From Desulfatitalea alkaliphila (lineage in GTDB: Bacteria > Desulfobacterota > Desulfobacteria > Desulfobacterales > Desulfosarcinaceae): a stretch of DNA of 64,000 bases. Positions within the stretch are counted from its first letter, which is position 1. Every line of letters begins with the position of its first letter. The DNA is taken from positions 1 to 64,000 of the forward strand of contig NZ_JALJRB010000014.1 in assembly GCF_022968795.1 (NCBI RefSeq), written 5' to 3'. Under the pieces are notes generated by a model that did not search any database, was not told the DNA's origin, and was given only the letters and a program-made list of their open reading frames with translations. Position numbers and translations under genes: made by a program. This document shows, in pieces, positions 53,545-63,582 of this stretch.

Positions 53545-54504
53545 ATGCACGGTTTTGGTAGCGCGCTTCGAATCGCAGCGTTTATTATCTTCATCCTAGT
53601 CTTGTGGCCGTTGTACGCCATGGCCGCCGAACCGGTTCCCATCGGCACCTGGAAAACGGCCCAGACCATCCAGCCTTTTTTCTACGACCGTTTCCTGCCC
53701 GCCGGCATGACCAGCCGGGTGTTCACCTTCACCAATCCGGCTGACCAGAAGGCGGCGCTATTGGCCGGCAGCCTGGAGATGTGTGGTACCACGCTGGCCC
53801 ATGCCATCCATTCCGCCGTTATGGGACAACCCGTGGTGGTGGTGGCGGCCCTGTGCAACAAGAGTTCCGCCCTTGTGGTTGCCAAGGATGGGCCGATCCA
53901 ATCGGCATCGGACCTGAAAGGCAAGAAGATCGGTTACGTGCCCGGCACCATGCACGAGATCCTGCTGCGCGAAACACTGACCCGCAACGGTATCTCTCCG
54001 CAAAGGGATGTCCGACTGGTGCGGGTCGATTTCTTCGACATGGGGACGGCCCTGGCCCGAGGGAGCATCGATGCTTTTCTTTCCGGCGAACCTTTCCCCG
54101 CCTTGGCCGTCACTCAAGGTTACGGCCGGATTCTGACCTATCCCTATTACGGCGATGCGGTGGGCACCATCAATGCGGGGATGATGGTTCGCCGTGACAG
54201 CATCGAAAAGCACCCGGAGCGGGTGGCCGCTCTGGTGCTGGCCCACGCACGGGCCACCCGGTACCTCAACGCCCATCCGGACGAGTGGCTGCAGCGGGCG
54301 GCCTCGTTCGGAACCCCCGTCGCCGTCCTGGCGGCCGCCGCTGCAAACATGGAGCTGGCCTGGGATATGGATGAACGCTATCTGGCGCAGGCCGAAGCGT
54401 TGGGCAATCGCATGCAGGCCCTGGGTCTCATCGACCGGCAGCCGGATTATGATAAGTTGTTCGATCTTTCTTTTGTGCGTCGGGCGAGGGCGCACCTGCA
54501 ATGA
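53545..54504 (+). CDS. ABC transporter substrate-binding protein (SsuA/NMT1/TauA-like)
   Basis: A 319-residue exported binding protein. A signal peptide (about 1-31, ending YAMAAE) is followed by the NMT1/SsuA pattern: IGTWKTAQTIQPFFYDRFL, ALLAGSLEMCGTTLAHAI, SASDLKGKKIGYVPGTMHEILLRETL and FLSGEPFPALA. Relatives bind alkanesulfonates, taurine, nitrate or thiamine-precursor pyrimidines. ATG 53545 is preceded by GGGGGG; the longer in-frame start lacks a signal peptide. It overlaps the permease gene by four bases (ATGA). Confidence 0.9.
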   Translation: MHGFGSALRIAAFIIFILVLWPLYAMAAEPVPIGTWKTAQTIQPFFYDRFLPAGMTSRVFTFTNPADQKAALLAGSLEMCGTTLAHAIHSAVMGQPVVVVAALCNKSSALVVAKDGPIQSASDLKGKKIGYVPGTMHEILLRETLTRNGISPQRDVRLVRVDFFDMGTALARGSIDAFLSGEPFPALAVTQGYGRILTYPYYGDAVGTINAGMMVRRDSIEKHPERVAALVLAHARATRYLNAHPDEWLQRAASFGTPVAVLAAAAANMELAWDMDERYLAQAEALGNRMQALGLIDRQPDYDKLFDLSFVRRARAHLQ

Positions 54505-55304
54505 AAAGGTCTCATGATTCAGACGCTTGGGCGCATCGTGCCCTTGGCGGAGGGTTGCCGGTCCTGCTCCTGGTCCTATGGTTGGCGGCCTCCGAAACCG
54601 GCATGGTGGCGCCGTACCTGCTGCCGCATCCCAAGGATGTCTTGGCCACTGCCGCATCCTATGTCTTCGGTCACGGCGGACAAGCCGGCTTTGCCGGGCG
54701 CTTTGTGGATGATTTCAGCGCCAGCATCGCCCGTGTGATGCTGGGCTTCGGATTGGCCGTGCTGGTGGGCCTTCCGCTGGGAATCCTCTCCGGCCGCCTG
54801 GCCCTGGTCAACCGCTTGCTGGGCACCACCATTAACGCCCTGCGGGCCGTGCCGGGCATCAGTTGGCTGCCCCTGGCCCTGGTCTGGTTCGGCATCGGGC
54901 TCAAGACCACCGTGTTCCTGGTGGCCCTGGCCGCGTTTTTCCCGATCTACCTCAATGCCGAAGCCGGCGCACGCCAGGTGAACCCGACCCTGCTGCGGGC
55001 GGGCGCCATGATGGGGGTGCGGCGCCTGCGCGGCACCTTCGCCATTTTATTGCCGGCGGCCATGCCCAACATCATCACCGGGCTGCGTCTCGGCCTGGGC
55101 ATCTCCTGGGCCTACCTGGTGCTCGGGGAGTTGACCGGTGTGCCCAACGGGCTGGGCGCCATGATCATGGATGCCCGCATGCTCGGTCGCATTGATGTCA
55201 TCGTGGTGGGTATTATTTTCATCGCCGTTATCGGCCGTTTATGCGACGTGGGGCTTCACCAGGCGTTGCGGCTCGCATTCAAAAGCGCGCGGAGGCTACC
55301 GTGA
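54501..55304 (+). CDS. ABC transporter permease (SsuC/TauC-like)
   Basis: A 267-residue permease with about six helices. The N-terminal GGGLPVLLLVLWLAASETG, LPHPKDVLATA and the EAA-type region around RAGAMMGVRRLRGTFAILLPAAMPNIITGLRLGLGISW are typical of the sulfonate/nitrate/taurine family. It overlaps the binding-protein gene by four bases and the ATPase gene by four. Confidence 0.92.
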   Translation: MKRSHDSDAWAHRALGGGLPVLLLVLWLAASETGMVAPYLLPHPKDVLATAASYVFGHGGQAGFAGRFVDDFSASIARVMLGFGLAVLVGLPLGILSGRLALVNRLLGTTINALRAVPGISWLPLALVWFGIGLKTTVFLVALAAFFPIYLNAEAGARQVNPTLLRAGAMMGVRRLRGTFAILLPAAMPNIITGLRLGLGISWAYLVLGELTGVPNGLGAMIMDARMLGRIDVIVVGIIFIAVIGRLCDVGLHQALRLAFKSARRLP

Positions 55305-56101
55305 AACCAAAACTGAAGATCGTTTCCTCTCGGCAGCGTCCTGCCGACGCCCGGGCCATCCTCGAGGTGGAGGGCCTGAGTAAAGGGTTCGCCACCAATG
55401 GCGCAGGAGAGATCCTGGTGCTGAACAAGGTCGAGTTTACCGTTCGCAAGGGAGAAATGGTTTGCATCGTGGGTCGCAGCGGGTGCGGTAAATCGACGCT
55501 GTTGAATATACTTGCCGGTTTCACATTCCCGGATAGAGGAAGGGTGCGGCTCCGGGGCCGTCCGGTCGACCGACCCGCGCCGGATCGCTGTGTGGTCTTC
55601 CAGGAGGATGCCCTGTTTCCCTGGTTGACGGTCAGGGAAAACATCGCCTTCGGTCTCAAAACCCATTCAATGAGCCGCCGGGACAAGGAGCGGGAGGTCG
55701 ATCGTTTTCTGGCGCTGGTCGGTTTGACCGATTTCGGTGGCTACCTGCCTTCGGAAATATCCGGCGGCATGAAGCAGCGGGTGGCCCTGGCAAGAGTGCT
55801 GATACTGCAACCCGAAGTGCTGCTCATGGATGAGCCTTTTGCTGCGCTGGATGCCCAAACCCGCGAGGAGATGCAAGATCTGTTGCTCCATCTGTGGGCG
55901 AAACTGACCCACTCCATTGTCTTTGTGACCCATGACGTGGGTGAGGCCGTGCTGCTGGCCGACCGGGTGCTGCTTTTCGAAAATGCGCCGGGCCGTGTCA
56001 AGGAAGAGATCGCCATTGACCTGCCCCGTCCCCGGGAAAAGGATACGGGACGCTATTACGCGCTGTGCCGCGCCATCACATCGAAAATGAAGCGTGTTTG
56101 A
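55301..56101 (+). CDS. ABC transporter ATP-binding protein (SsuB/TauB-like)
   Basis: A 266-residue ATPase. Walker A is GRSGCGKST, the Q-loop VVFQEDALFPWLT, the signature ISGGMKQRVALARVL, Walker B VLLMDEPFAALD and the H-loop FVTHD. GTG 55301 overlaps the permease stop (GTGA) and follows GGAGG. The last nine codons fall inside a 39-base direct repeat whose second copy lies 70 bases further on. It completes a three-gene importer. Confidence 0.93.
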   Translation: MKPKLKIVSSRQRPADARAILEVEGLSKGFATNGAGEILVLNKVEFTVRKGEMVCIVGRSGCGKSTLLNILAGFTFPDRGRVRLRGRPVDRPAPDRCVVFQEDALFPWLTVRENIAFGLKTHSMSRRDKEREVDRFLALVGLTDFGGYLPSEISGGMKQRVALARVLILQPEVLLMDEPFAALDAQTREEMQDLLLHLWAKLTHSIVFVTHDVGEAVLLADRVLLFENAPGRVKEEIAIDLPRPREKDTGRYYALCRAITSKMKRV

Positions 56102-56182
56102 AGGCGTTGTGCGCCACGAACCAATAAGGCACTCGGTGTTTGACATCACATCGAAAATGAAGCGTGTTTGAAGGCGTTGTGC
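56074..56182. repeat. 39-bp perfect direct repeat over and after the end of the ATPase gene
   Basis: The same 39 bases occur at 56074-56112 and 56144-56182, separated by 31 bases. The first copy contains the last nine codons and stop of the ABC ATPase, so the second is a non-coding duplicate of the gene's 3' end. The period is 70 bases. It looks like a recent slippage or recombination duplication; no insertion-sequence ends are visible. Confidence 0.9.
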
Positions 56183-56315
56183 CCTTTACAGGCGCTTCTT
56201 ATCCGACATGTAAGTTTCCCTCCCCTTTGGCGACTGAAATACCAGTGAGTCGCATGAGGGTGACAAGCGATCCGTGAACGAAAGGCGGAAACCGACGGTT
56301 ACAAGGAGTATGCCG

Positions 56316-57848
<1,533 letters not shown>

Positions 57849-57907
57849 GCGCAAACGGGGAAGGGAAGCATCCACTATCGGCCCGTCTATTCATCCCCGC
57901 GAGCACA

Positions 57908-58084
57908 ATGTTGCATCTGGACAAAAAGATGTCCATTTTGAAACACAAGGTGATCGATGATTACCGGAGAGAACGGCTGACCGTCGATGCCGGGGACATA
58001 ACGGAGAATCCTGAAGACACGGACGCCGCAGGGCTTTCCCCCGAAGCCAAGGAACGCATGAAGAAGTATCTGCGTAAATTGTGA
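57908..58084 (+). CDS. Small hypothetical protein (58 aa)
   Basis: A 58-residue open frame, ATG 57908 to TGA 58082-58084, in the gap between the flavoprotein and AhpD-like genes. The translation is strongly charged, starts MLHLDKKMSILKHKVID and ends SPEAKERMKKYLRKL, with no Cys, signal or membrane segment. Codon use resembles the neighbours, favouring a real gene, but no good ribosome site precedes it. No function can be assigned. Confidence 0.45.
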   Translation: MLHLDKKMSILKHKVIDDYRRERLTVDAGDITENPEDTDAAGLSPEAKERMKKYLRKL

Positions 58085-58189
58085 CGGTCGCCGCCGATGC
58101 AGGCCATCAACCTTGCAATGTAAGGAAAAGGGCCGCCGGGCGACCCAATGGACACAACACCATCACCTATCCATAGAAAGGAGATCATC

Positions 58190-58726
58190 ATGGCCAGATT
58201 ACCTGTGATCACCAAAGAAACAGCAGATGAAAAAACGGCAAAGACGTTTGAGGCCATCGAGCCCAAATTCGGCAAGGTCCCCAATATCTTCAAAGGGATG
58301 GCCAACAGTTCCGTGACGTTGAATGCCTACTTGCAGTTGGACCAACTGATTGCCGGCGGCAGTTTTTCACCCGTCGAACAGGACATCGTGCGCATCACCG
58401 TCAGCCAGTATAACAAGTGTACCTACTGCCTGGCCGCGCACACCGGCAGCCTTAAATCCAATGGTGTATCCAAGGAAGAGATTTTGAACATCCGCAAGGG
58501 AAAACCCACGGATCCCAAGCACGCGGTGCTCATCGACTTTACCCTGACGGTGATCAAAACCAGCGGGTTTGTCAGTGACAGCGATTTGGACACCTTCAAA
58601 AAGGCGGGATATTCGGATGTGCACGCCGCGGAGATCAGCGTCATCATCGCGCAGAAGGTTCTGTCCAACTATTTCAACCACATCAACGACACGGACCTGG
58701 ACTTGCCGGCCGCACCTGAAATCTAA
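58190..58726 (+). CDS. AhpD/carboxymuconolactone decarboxylase-family protein
   Basis: A 178-residue helical protein. The motif C77-TY-C80-x3-H84 (NKCTYCLAAHTG) is the redox-active site of AhpD-like alkylhydroperoxidases, and GKVPNIFKGMANS is the usual lead-in. It probably works as a thiol-dependent peroxidase or related redox enzyme in the cytoplasm; the nearby flavoprotein disulfide reductase could in principle reduce it. ATG 58190 follows AAAGGAG. Confidence 0.9.
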   Translation: MARLPVITKETADEKTAKTFEAIEPKFGKVPNIFKGMANSSVTLNAYLQLDQLIAGGSFSPVEQDIVRITVSQYNKCTYCLAAHTGSLKSNGVSKEEILNIRKGKPTDPKHAVLIDFTLTVIKTSGFVSDSDLDTFKKAGYSDVHAAEISVIIAQKVLSNYFNHINDTDLDLPAAPEI

Positions 58727-58787
58727 TCAAAGGATGTGCCTGATGCCGGATGCTCAAATCGTACTGTACGGTGGCCAGAGCAACATA

Positions 58788-59648
58788 ATGAATGGATGGA
58801 TCAGAAAACCACCTTTGGCAGCGGTCATCCTGCTGCTGACGATTTGGGGATTTTCGGGTACCGCTGCCGGCGATCCCTTGGTGCAGCCGACTTTCGCCCC
58901 GTTTTCCGATCTGCTGGGCGGATATCTCATTGAAAAGACGACAGCGCAAGGCGGTTTGGTGTCCGCCTTTGACTACCGGGGCGCCATGGCGGATGCGCAG
59001 GCGGGCACGTGGCTGCGGGAGCAGCGTCGGCGATTGGCCCGTTTTGACCGGTCCGCCCTGACAACCCGCGAACAGGCCATCGCCTTTTGGACCAACGCCT
59101 ACAATTTTTTCATGGTGGCCCACATCCTGGATAATCCGAAGGGAGATCGTCCGGTCAGCGGCGTGAAGGACTACGGCAGCCTTTTCAATCCCTACCGTGT
59201 GTTCCGGCAGAAACTTTTCGATGTGGGCGGAGAATTGGTAAGCCTGGACCAAATTGAAAAGCAGATCCTGCTCGGCGAAGATTTCGAGCAGAGGGGCTGG
59301 AAGGACGCACGGGTGCATTTTGCGGTCAATTGCGCATCCGTGGGTTGTCCGCCGCTGCGCCGGCAGATTTACCTGCCCGGCAATGTGGATGACATGATGA
59401 CGGAAAACACCCGCATGGCCTTCAACACCCCGCGACATTTGCGGCAGGAAGGCACCGTGCTCCATGTGACGCAGCTATTTGAATGGTATGCCGACGACTT
59501 TGCCGAGGCGGCGGGATCCTTCGAGGCGTTTATCCGGCAGTATGCCGACCCCGCGACAAGGGCGCAGTTGAAGGATGCCGTTGACATTCGCTTCATCGAT
59601 TATGACTGGCGCCTGAACACGCCGGAGAATTTTCCCGAGCTGCGCTGA
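58788..59648 (+). CDS. DUF547-domain exported protein
   Basis: A 286-residue protein with a signal peptide (NGWIRKPPLAAVILLLTIWGFSGTAAG) and a DUF547 domain: LTTREQAIAFWTNAYNFFMVAHIL, VSLDQIEKQIL and HFAVNCASVGCPPL. The family's function is not established, but it recurs beside TVP38 proteins and MerA-like reductases as in this group. ATG 58743, six bases after AAAGGATG, would give 301 residues with a longer n-region; I prefer ATG 58788 for the cleaner signal peptide, with limited confidence in the exact start. Confidence 0.85.
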   Translation: MNGWIRKPPLAAVILLLTIWGFSGTAAGDPLVQPTFAPFSDLLGGYLIEKTTAQGGLVSAFDYRGAMADAQAGTWLREQRRRLARFDRSALTTREQAIAFWTNAYNFFMVAHILDNPKGDRPVSGVKDYGSLFNPYRVFRQKLFDVGGELVSLDQIEKQILLGEDFEQRGWKDARVHFAVNCASVGCPPLRRQIYLPGNVDDMMTENTRMAFNTPRHLRQEGTVLHVTQLFEWYADDFAEAAGSFEAFIRQYADPATRAQLKDAVDIRFIDYDWRLNTPENFPELR

Positions 59649-59695
59649 AAAGCGCCATCAGAAGGCGATACAAGCCACCGGTCTGGCAAAGGCCG

Positions 59696-59723
59696 GGAGC
59701 GGTCGCAATGCGGTGATCGCTCC
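59696..59723. terminator. Hairpin between convergent genes, candidate terminator
   Basis: GGAGCGGTC (59696-59704) pairs with GATCGCTCC (59715-59723) over nine bases with one G-U pair and a ten-base loop. It lies in the 113-base gap between the convergent DUF547 and glutamate dehydrogenase genes. There is no U-run, so intrinsic termination is uncertain. Confidence 0.35.
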
Positions 59724-59761
59724 TGCCTTGCAGGTGCATAAGACACCGCCTTGATCGATTT

Positions 59762-62700
59762 TTACTCCGCCGCCACGATGGATTGCAGGCCGGCGGAAAA
59801 ATCGGCGGTCAGCCGTTCGAGAAAGGCGGGCCATTGATCGCCGAAGCGATAGAAGGCCATGGATGCCAGTTTCTTGGTGATGATGGCATCCCGGTAAGGC
59901 CGCAAATCGTTTGTGTCCAGCTTTTCGAGGATGGTGGCTATTCCAAGCCGCGTGACCAGAGCGGCGGGGATATACTTTTCCATTACCTGCCGAACAGTAT
60001 GCATGTCCTGTAAAATGGTCTCCAGGTGCTGCTCGAAGGTGTGCTGCAGATCGAAAATCTGTTCGCTGGTGGTTTCAGAAAGGGTGAACAGGGGCACCGT
60101 CGGATCGGCGGCATGGATGCGCAACAGCATCCCGGTTTCCAGCCGGGCGTTGTGCGCCACCCGTGTCATGACATCCCGGATCAGGGCCCAGCGGGTGTCG
60201 GTGTCGTCGATCAAGGCGGCCTCGTAGTCGTCCCCCAACAGAAAGGCGGTGAGCACTTCGGCGATGGCGCTTGAGTACACCCCGCCCTTGTTGGCCGTGG
60301 TGTCCTTGATCTGCTTGATACCGGTGGCGGCGGCGATATATCTTCGGGCGGCATCGTCGAAGAAGACATTGGCACCTTCCACGATGAATTGCAGCTCCTG
60401 AAAGACGGAGAGAAACGGTTTGACATTGCCGCGGTTGATGGTGTCCTTGAACCCGCCGCAGGGGATGAAGGCTCGAATGTCCGCTTGGCGGATGAACCGT
60501 CGGTTTTCGGGCGTGGATAGGAAGGTGCGATGGAAAAGGGCGCCGTTTTCCACCACCGTGCCGTCGGGCAGGGTCACATCACGGGCCGCGGCGGGCACCA
60601 GAAATCCTCGCGGACCCAGCTTGTCCGCCGGATAGTGGAGCGTGTTGGCCCGCGGCGCGCTGTGCCGCATGAAGGCGATGCGGGTCAGCGCCTCTTGGTC
60701 CAGGCCGTCGGGGTCGAACAAAACGCCGCCCCCGTCGATGACCAGGCAGATCTTGCCTTTGTAGCATTGGATTTCGTTGGCGCCCAGGTCGCCGTCCGGC
60801 CCGCCGGTCATCATCAGGTTCAGCGCTTCTTGCCGGGCGCCGTGATGCTCGACCAGGCTCCGGAAGGCGGCCATGACCCCGGTGGTGGTCATGCCGCTGG
60901 TCTCGATGCGGCCGCCGATGTGGGTGAAAAGGCCCGCCATGTCGGTGGTGACCGCCACCGTCTTGCCGTTGATCTGCAGCTCCGTGCCTTGTTCCTGTCG
61001 GTCGAAGAGCCCGAACAGGTCGCCGTTGTTCAGCATCCCGTAGGTGTCATGGGGAATGCCGATGCTTTTGCCGGTGGTCAGTGTGCGCCAGTGGCGGTAG
61101 CCGCGGTCACGGGCGCGGCGGGCCACCGCGTCCATGAGGCCGGCTGTGCCTTCGTCGGGGCCGAAGAAAATCATTTCGGGACGACCATGGTGGTCCACGA
61201 TGGCCGCATCGCCCAACACCAGGTCCAGAATGCCCTCTGTGTAGTCCAGCAGGGCTTGGCGGCCGAGGGTGCTGTAGTCGGCGTGGGGCACCACCACCCC
61301 CTTGGCGCCGCTTTCGCAGATGTCCTTGTGCTTGAGCCGTTGGGCCTTGGGGCCCAGGGCGTAGTTGAGCAGCACGGCGTTGTCGATTTCCGCGGGGTGG
61401 GTGGCATCGGACACCCGGATCAGGCGTAGCCCGCCGCGGGCGATGTCGCCGGCCCGCATGTGCGTGCCGCGGGCATAGTGGCCGTTGACGAAGAAAATCC
61501 CGAACACGAATTGATCGAACACCAGCGGATCCAGGATGCGGTTGTCGCAGCGGAAGGCGAAGGAACGTTTGCCGGGCTTGTAGAAGTTGGTCTTCAAGGT
61601 GCAGGCGACCAGCTTGACCATGAAGCGGAAGATGTCGCCGAACACCCCGTTGTCCATGAAGCGGGCGGCCAGCGCCCGTTCGAAGGCGGCGGCTTGTGTT
61701 TCGAGCGCCGCGGCGTCGATGGGGCCTGGATGGCCGGGGCGATGGCGCCGCGCGAACAGATCGTGGAGTGTTTTGACCAGATCGGGATGGCTGGTGACCG
61801 CCTCCAGAATCACCTTGCGGGTGTAGGTCGACTTGTTGGCCCCGTGAATACGTGCCGCGAAGGCTTCCATGTGGTCCTTGGTGTCCAGGCCGGCCAGGAT
61901 TTCCCGATCCGTGGCGTTGTCCCGCTCCTTGTAGATGAACATGTGGGTGAAATCCACGGCGTTGATGGCGAAAAGCATCTCCTCGAAGGTCAAGCGGCCG
62001 TCCAGGTAGCACTGGCTTATGGGATTGACGGCCAGGGCCAGGAAGGCGGCCAGATCGCGGGTCAGGGCGCTCTCTTCTTCCGCGCCGAGGGATCCCGCGA
62101 GGTAGAGGGAACAGATGGAAGACGGCGTGGCGGAGGAACCCAGGTAGGGTTCCCAATAGGCCCGCATCAACACCCGCCCGTGATCTTCGATCAGCTTGCG
62201 AAACACCGGCAACTGCGGCACGGCGAAGTCGCTGTTGAACATCAACCGCGTTTCATCGGTTTCGGGCACGCGGCTGACGGTGATCAAGGGGCATACCGCC
62301 TGCTCGCAGGCATGTAGAAACGCCTTGTAGCGTTGCCGGGTCGGCTCCGGCGTGGCCAGGTAATCACCGGCCAGGGAGAAGAGAAATCGGGAGCCGTCGA
62401 ATGCCTCGCGGGAGTAGTCGCGCACCGTTTCGGGGCGGATGATGTAGGTGTAGTACCCATAATCGGGACAGTAGTAATATTCGCGCCGATGGCCGGAGAT
62501 GGTCTTCTCCAGCATCTTTTCCATGGCATCGCGGGTTTCGCGGGTGGCGATGCGCACTTTCTGCACATTGTCCTTCTGGGCCAGGTCGAAGTCGATGTGG
62601 GCCACCCGCCCGGAGAGGACCGGCTTGTTCTCCTTGAAGGCGAGGTTGGCGGCGATGGCCCCCAGGATGTGCTTTAGCGATCCCTTGTCGATGTTCTCGA

Positions 62701-62899
62701 AGAAATAGGCCGGCAAACCCAGCTCTTCAAGCAGAATGCCGGCCGCAAGGTTGAGGCAGTTGGCCGTCAGCAGCCCTTCGGCGGCCAGGTCCACCACAGC
62801 CTCGTAAAGCAGGCCGGGGTCGAGGTTCAATGCCTTGGCCCGGGTGGTGATGTGGGCGCCCTTGGATGGGATCGTGTCCTTGCATTCCGTGGATTCCAT
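59762..62899 (-). CDS. NAD-specific glutamate dehydrogenase, large (about 115 kDa) class
   Basis: A 1045-residue enzyme catalysing oxidative deamination of glutamate to 2-oxoglutarate. The catalytic half (about 470-830) has GTHMRAGDIARGGLRLIRVSD, the KGVVVPH region with the substrate-binding segment, FFGPDEGTAGLMD and GIPHDTYGM; IPCGGFKDTINRGN and VEGANVFFDDAAR belong to the NAD domain. The long N-terminal half and total length match the 115-kDa GDH2 class rather than the 50-kDa hexameric or 180-kDa enzymes. ATG 62899 follows AAGGAGCTGCC. It lies 104 bases after a 2-oxoacid:ferredoxin oxidoreductase gamma subunit, whose complex would use its product. Confidence 0.92.
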   Translation of the reverse strand: MESTECKDTIPSKGAHITTRAKALNLDPGLLYEAVVDLAAEGLLTANCLNLAAGILLEELGLPAYFFENIDKGSLKHILGAIAANLAFKENKPVLSGRVAHIDFDLAQKDNVQKVRIATRETRDAMEKMLEKTISGHRREYYYCPDYGYYTYIIRPETVRDYSREAFDGSRFLFSLAGDYLATPEPTRQRYKAFLHACEQAVCPLITVSRVPETDETRLMFNSDFAVPQLPVFRKLIEDHGRVLMRAYWEPYLGSSATPSSICSLYLAGSLGAEEESALTRDLAAFLALAVNPISQCYLDGRLTFEEMLFAINAVDFTHMFIYKERDNATDREILAGLDTKDHMEAFAARIHGANKSTYTRKVILEAVTSHPDLVKTLHDLFARRHRPGHPGPIDAAALETQAAAFERALAARFMDNGVFGDIFRFMVKLVACTLKTNFYKPGKRSFAFRCDNRILDPLVFDQFVFGIFFVNGHYARGTHMRAGDIARGGLRLIRVSDATHPAEIDNAVLLNYALGPKAQRLKHKDICESGAKGVVVPHADYSTLGRQALLDYTEGILDLVLGDAAIVDHHGRPEMIFFGPDEGTAGLMDAVARRARDRGYRHWRTLTTGKSIGIPHDTYGMLNNGDLFGLFDRQEQGTELQINGKTVAVTTDMAGLFTHIGGRIETSGMTTTGVMAAFRSLVEHHGARQEALNLMMTGGPDGDLGANEIQCYKGKICLVIDGGGVLFDPDGLDQEALTRIAFMRHSAPRANTLHYPADKLGPRGFLVPAAARDVTLPDGTVVENGALFHRTFLSTPENRRFIRQADIRAFIPCGGFKDTINRGNVKPFLSVFQELQFIVEGANVFFDDAARRYIAAATGIKQIKDTTANKGGVYSSAIAEVLTAFLLGDDYEAALIDDTDTRWALIRDVMTRVAHNARLETGMLLRIHAADPTVPLFTLSETTSEQIFDLQHTFEQHLETILQDMHTVRQVMEKYIPAALVTRLGIATILEKLDTNDLRPYRDAIITKKLASMAFYRFGDQWPAFLERLTADFSAGLQSIVAAE

Positions 62900-63003
62900 G
62901 GCAGCTCCTTGGTTATCGATGGGATACCGATGCCGCGGCAGTGCTCGTGCGTATTGACAATGCCCGCAATCCGCCAGCCGGGGATGGACACTTTCTGCTA
63001 ATT

Positions 63004-63546
63004 CTAATCATTATGGCCCAAGCGGTAGCCCAATTGCAATGCCCCGCGGTTCATATCCAGAAAAGCAGGCGGTAGCCGTTGCGCGAGGGATTTTTCGACC
63101 GCATCCATGCCGACCACGCCGGTCAGGCCGATGAAGGCGCCCAGGACACAGATGTTGAACACAACCGGCTTGCCGATCTTTTCCATGACCTGTTCGTACA
63201 TGGGCAATTCACGCTGCACCGCGTCCACCTTGCGCTGGGTGGTGACGAAACGTGAATCGGTCAACAGCAGGCCGCCTGGGCGGATGAGGGGCGCATATTT
63301 GGCATAGGCCTCCTGGGTCAGGCAGACCAGGAAGTTGGCCTGGTTCACTTTGGGGTAGTTGATGGGCGCATCCGAGATGATGACGTCCGAGCGCGTGGCC
63401 CCGCCGCGGGCCGCCGCCCCGTAGGCCTGGGTTTGGACGGCGTTGCGCTGTTCGTGCAGCACGGCGGCTTCGGTCAGCAAAATGGCGGCGGTGATCACCC
63501 CTTGGCCGCCTGATCCGGAGAATACAATGCGATGTCGTTGGGTCAT
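63004..63546 (-). CDS. korC: 2-oxoacid:ferredoxin oxidoreductase, gamma subunit (KorC-like)
   Basis: A 180-residue gamma subunit. FSGSGGQGVITAAILL is the family's opening motif, followed by QTQAYGAAARGGATRSDVIIS and YPKVNQANFLVCLTQEAY, all typical of 2-oxoglutarate:ferredoxin oxidoreductase KorC. It is 36 bases after the beta-subunit gene on the minus strand. Together they convert 2-oxoglutarate, CoA and ferredoxin to succinyl-CoA, CO2 and reduced ferredoxin; the alpha subunit should lie beyond the window. Confidence 0.92.
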   Translation of the reverse strand: MTQRHRIVFSGSGGQGVITAAILLTEAAVLHEQRNAVQTQAYGAAARGGATRSDVIISDAPINYPKVNQANFLVCLTQEAYAKYAPLIRPGGLLLTDSRFVTTQRKVDAVQRELPMYEQVMEKIGKPVVFNICVLGAFIGLTGVVGMDAVEKSLAQRLPPAFLDMNRGALQLGYRLGHND

Positions 63547-63582
63547 GATCCTTGTCCTGTTTTCAAAGGTTTCCGGCGACGG

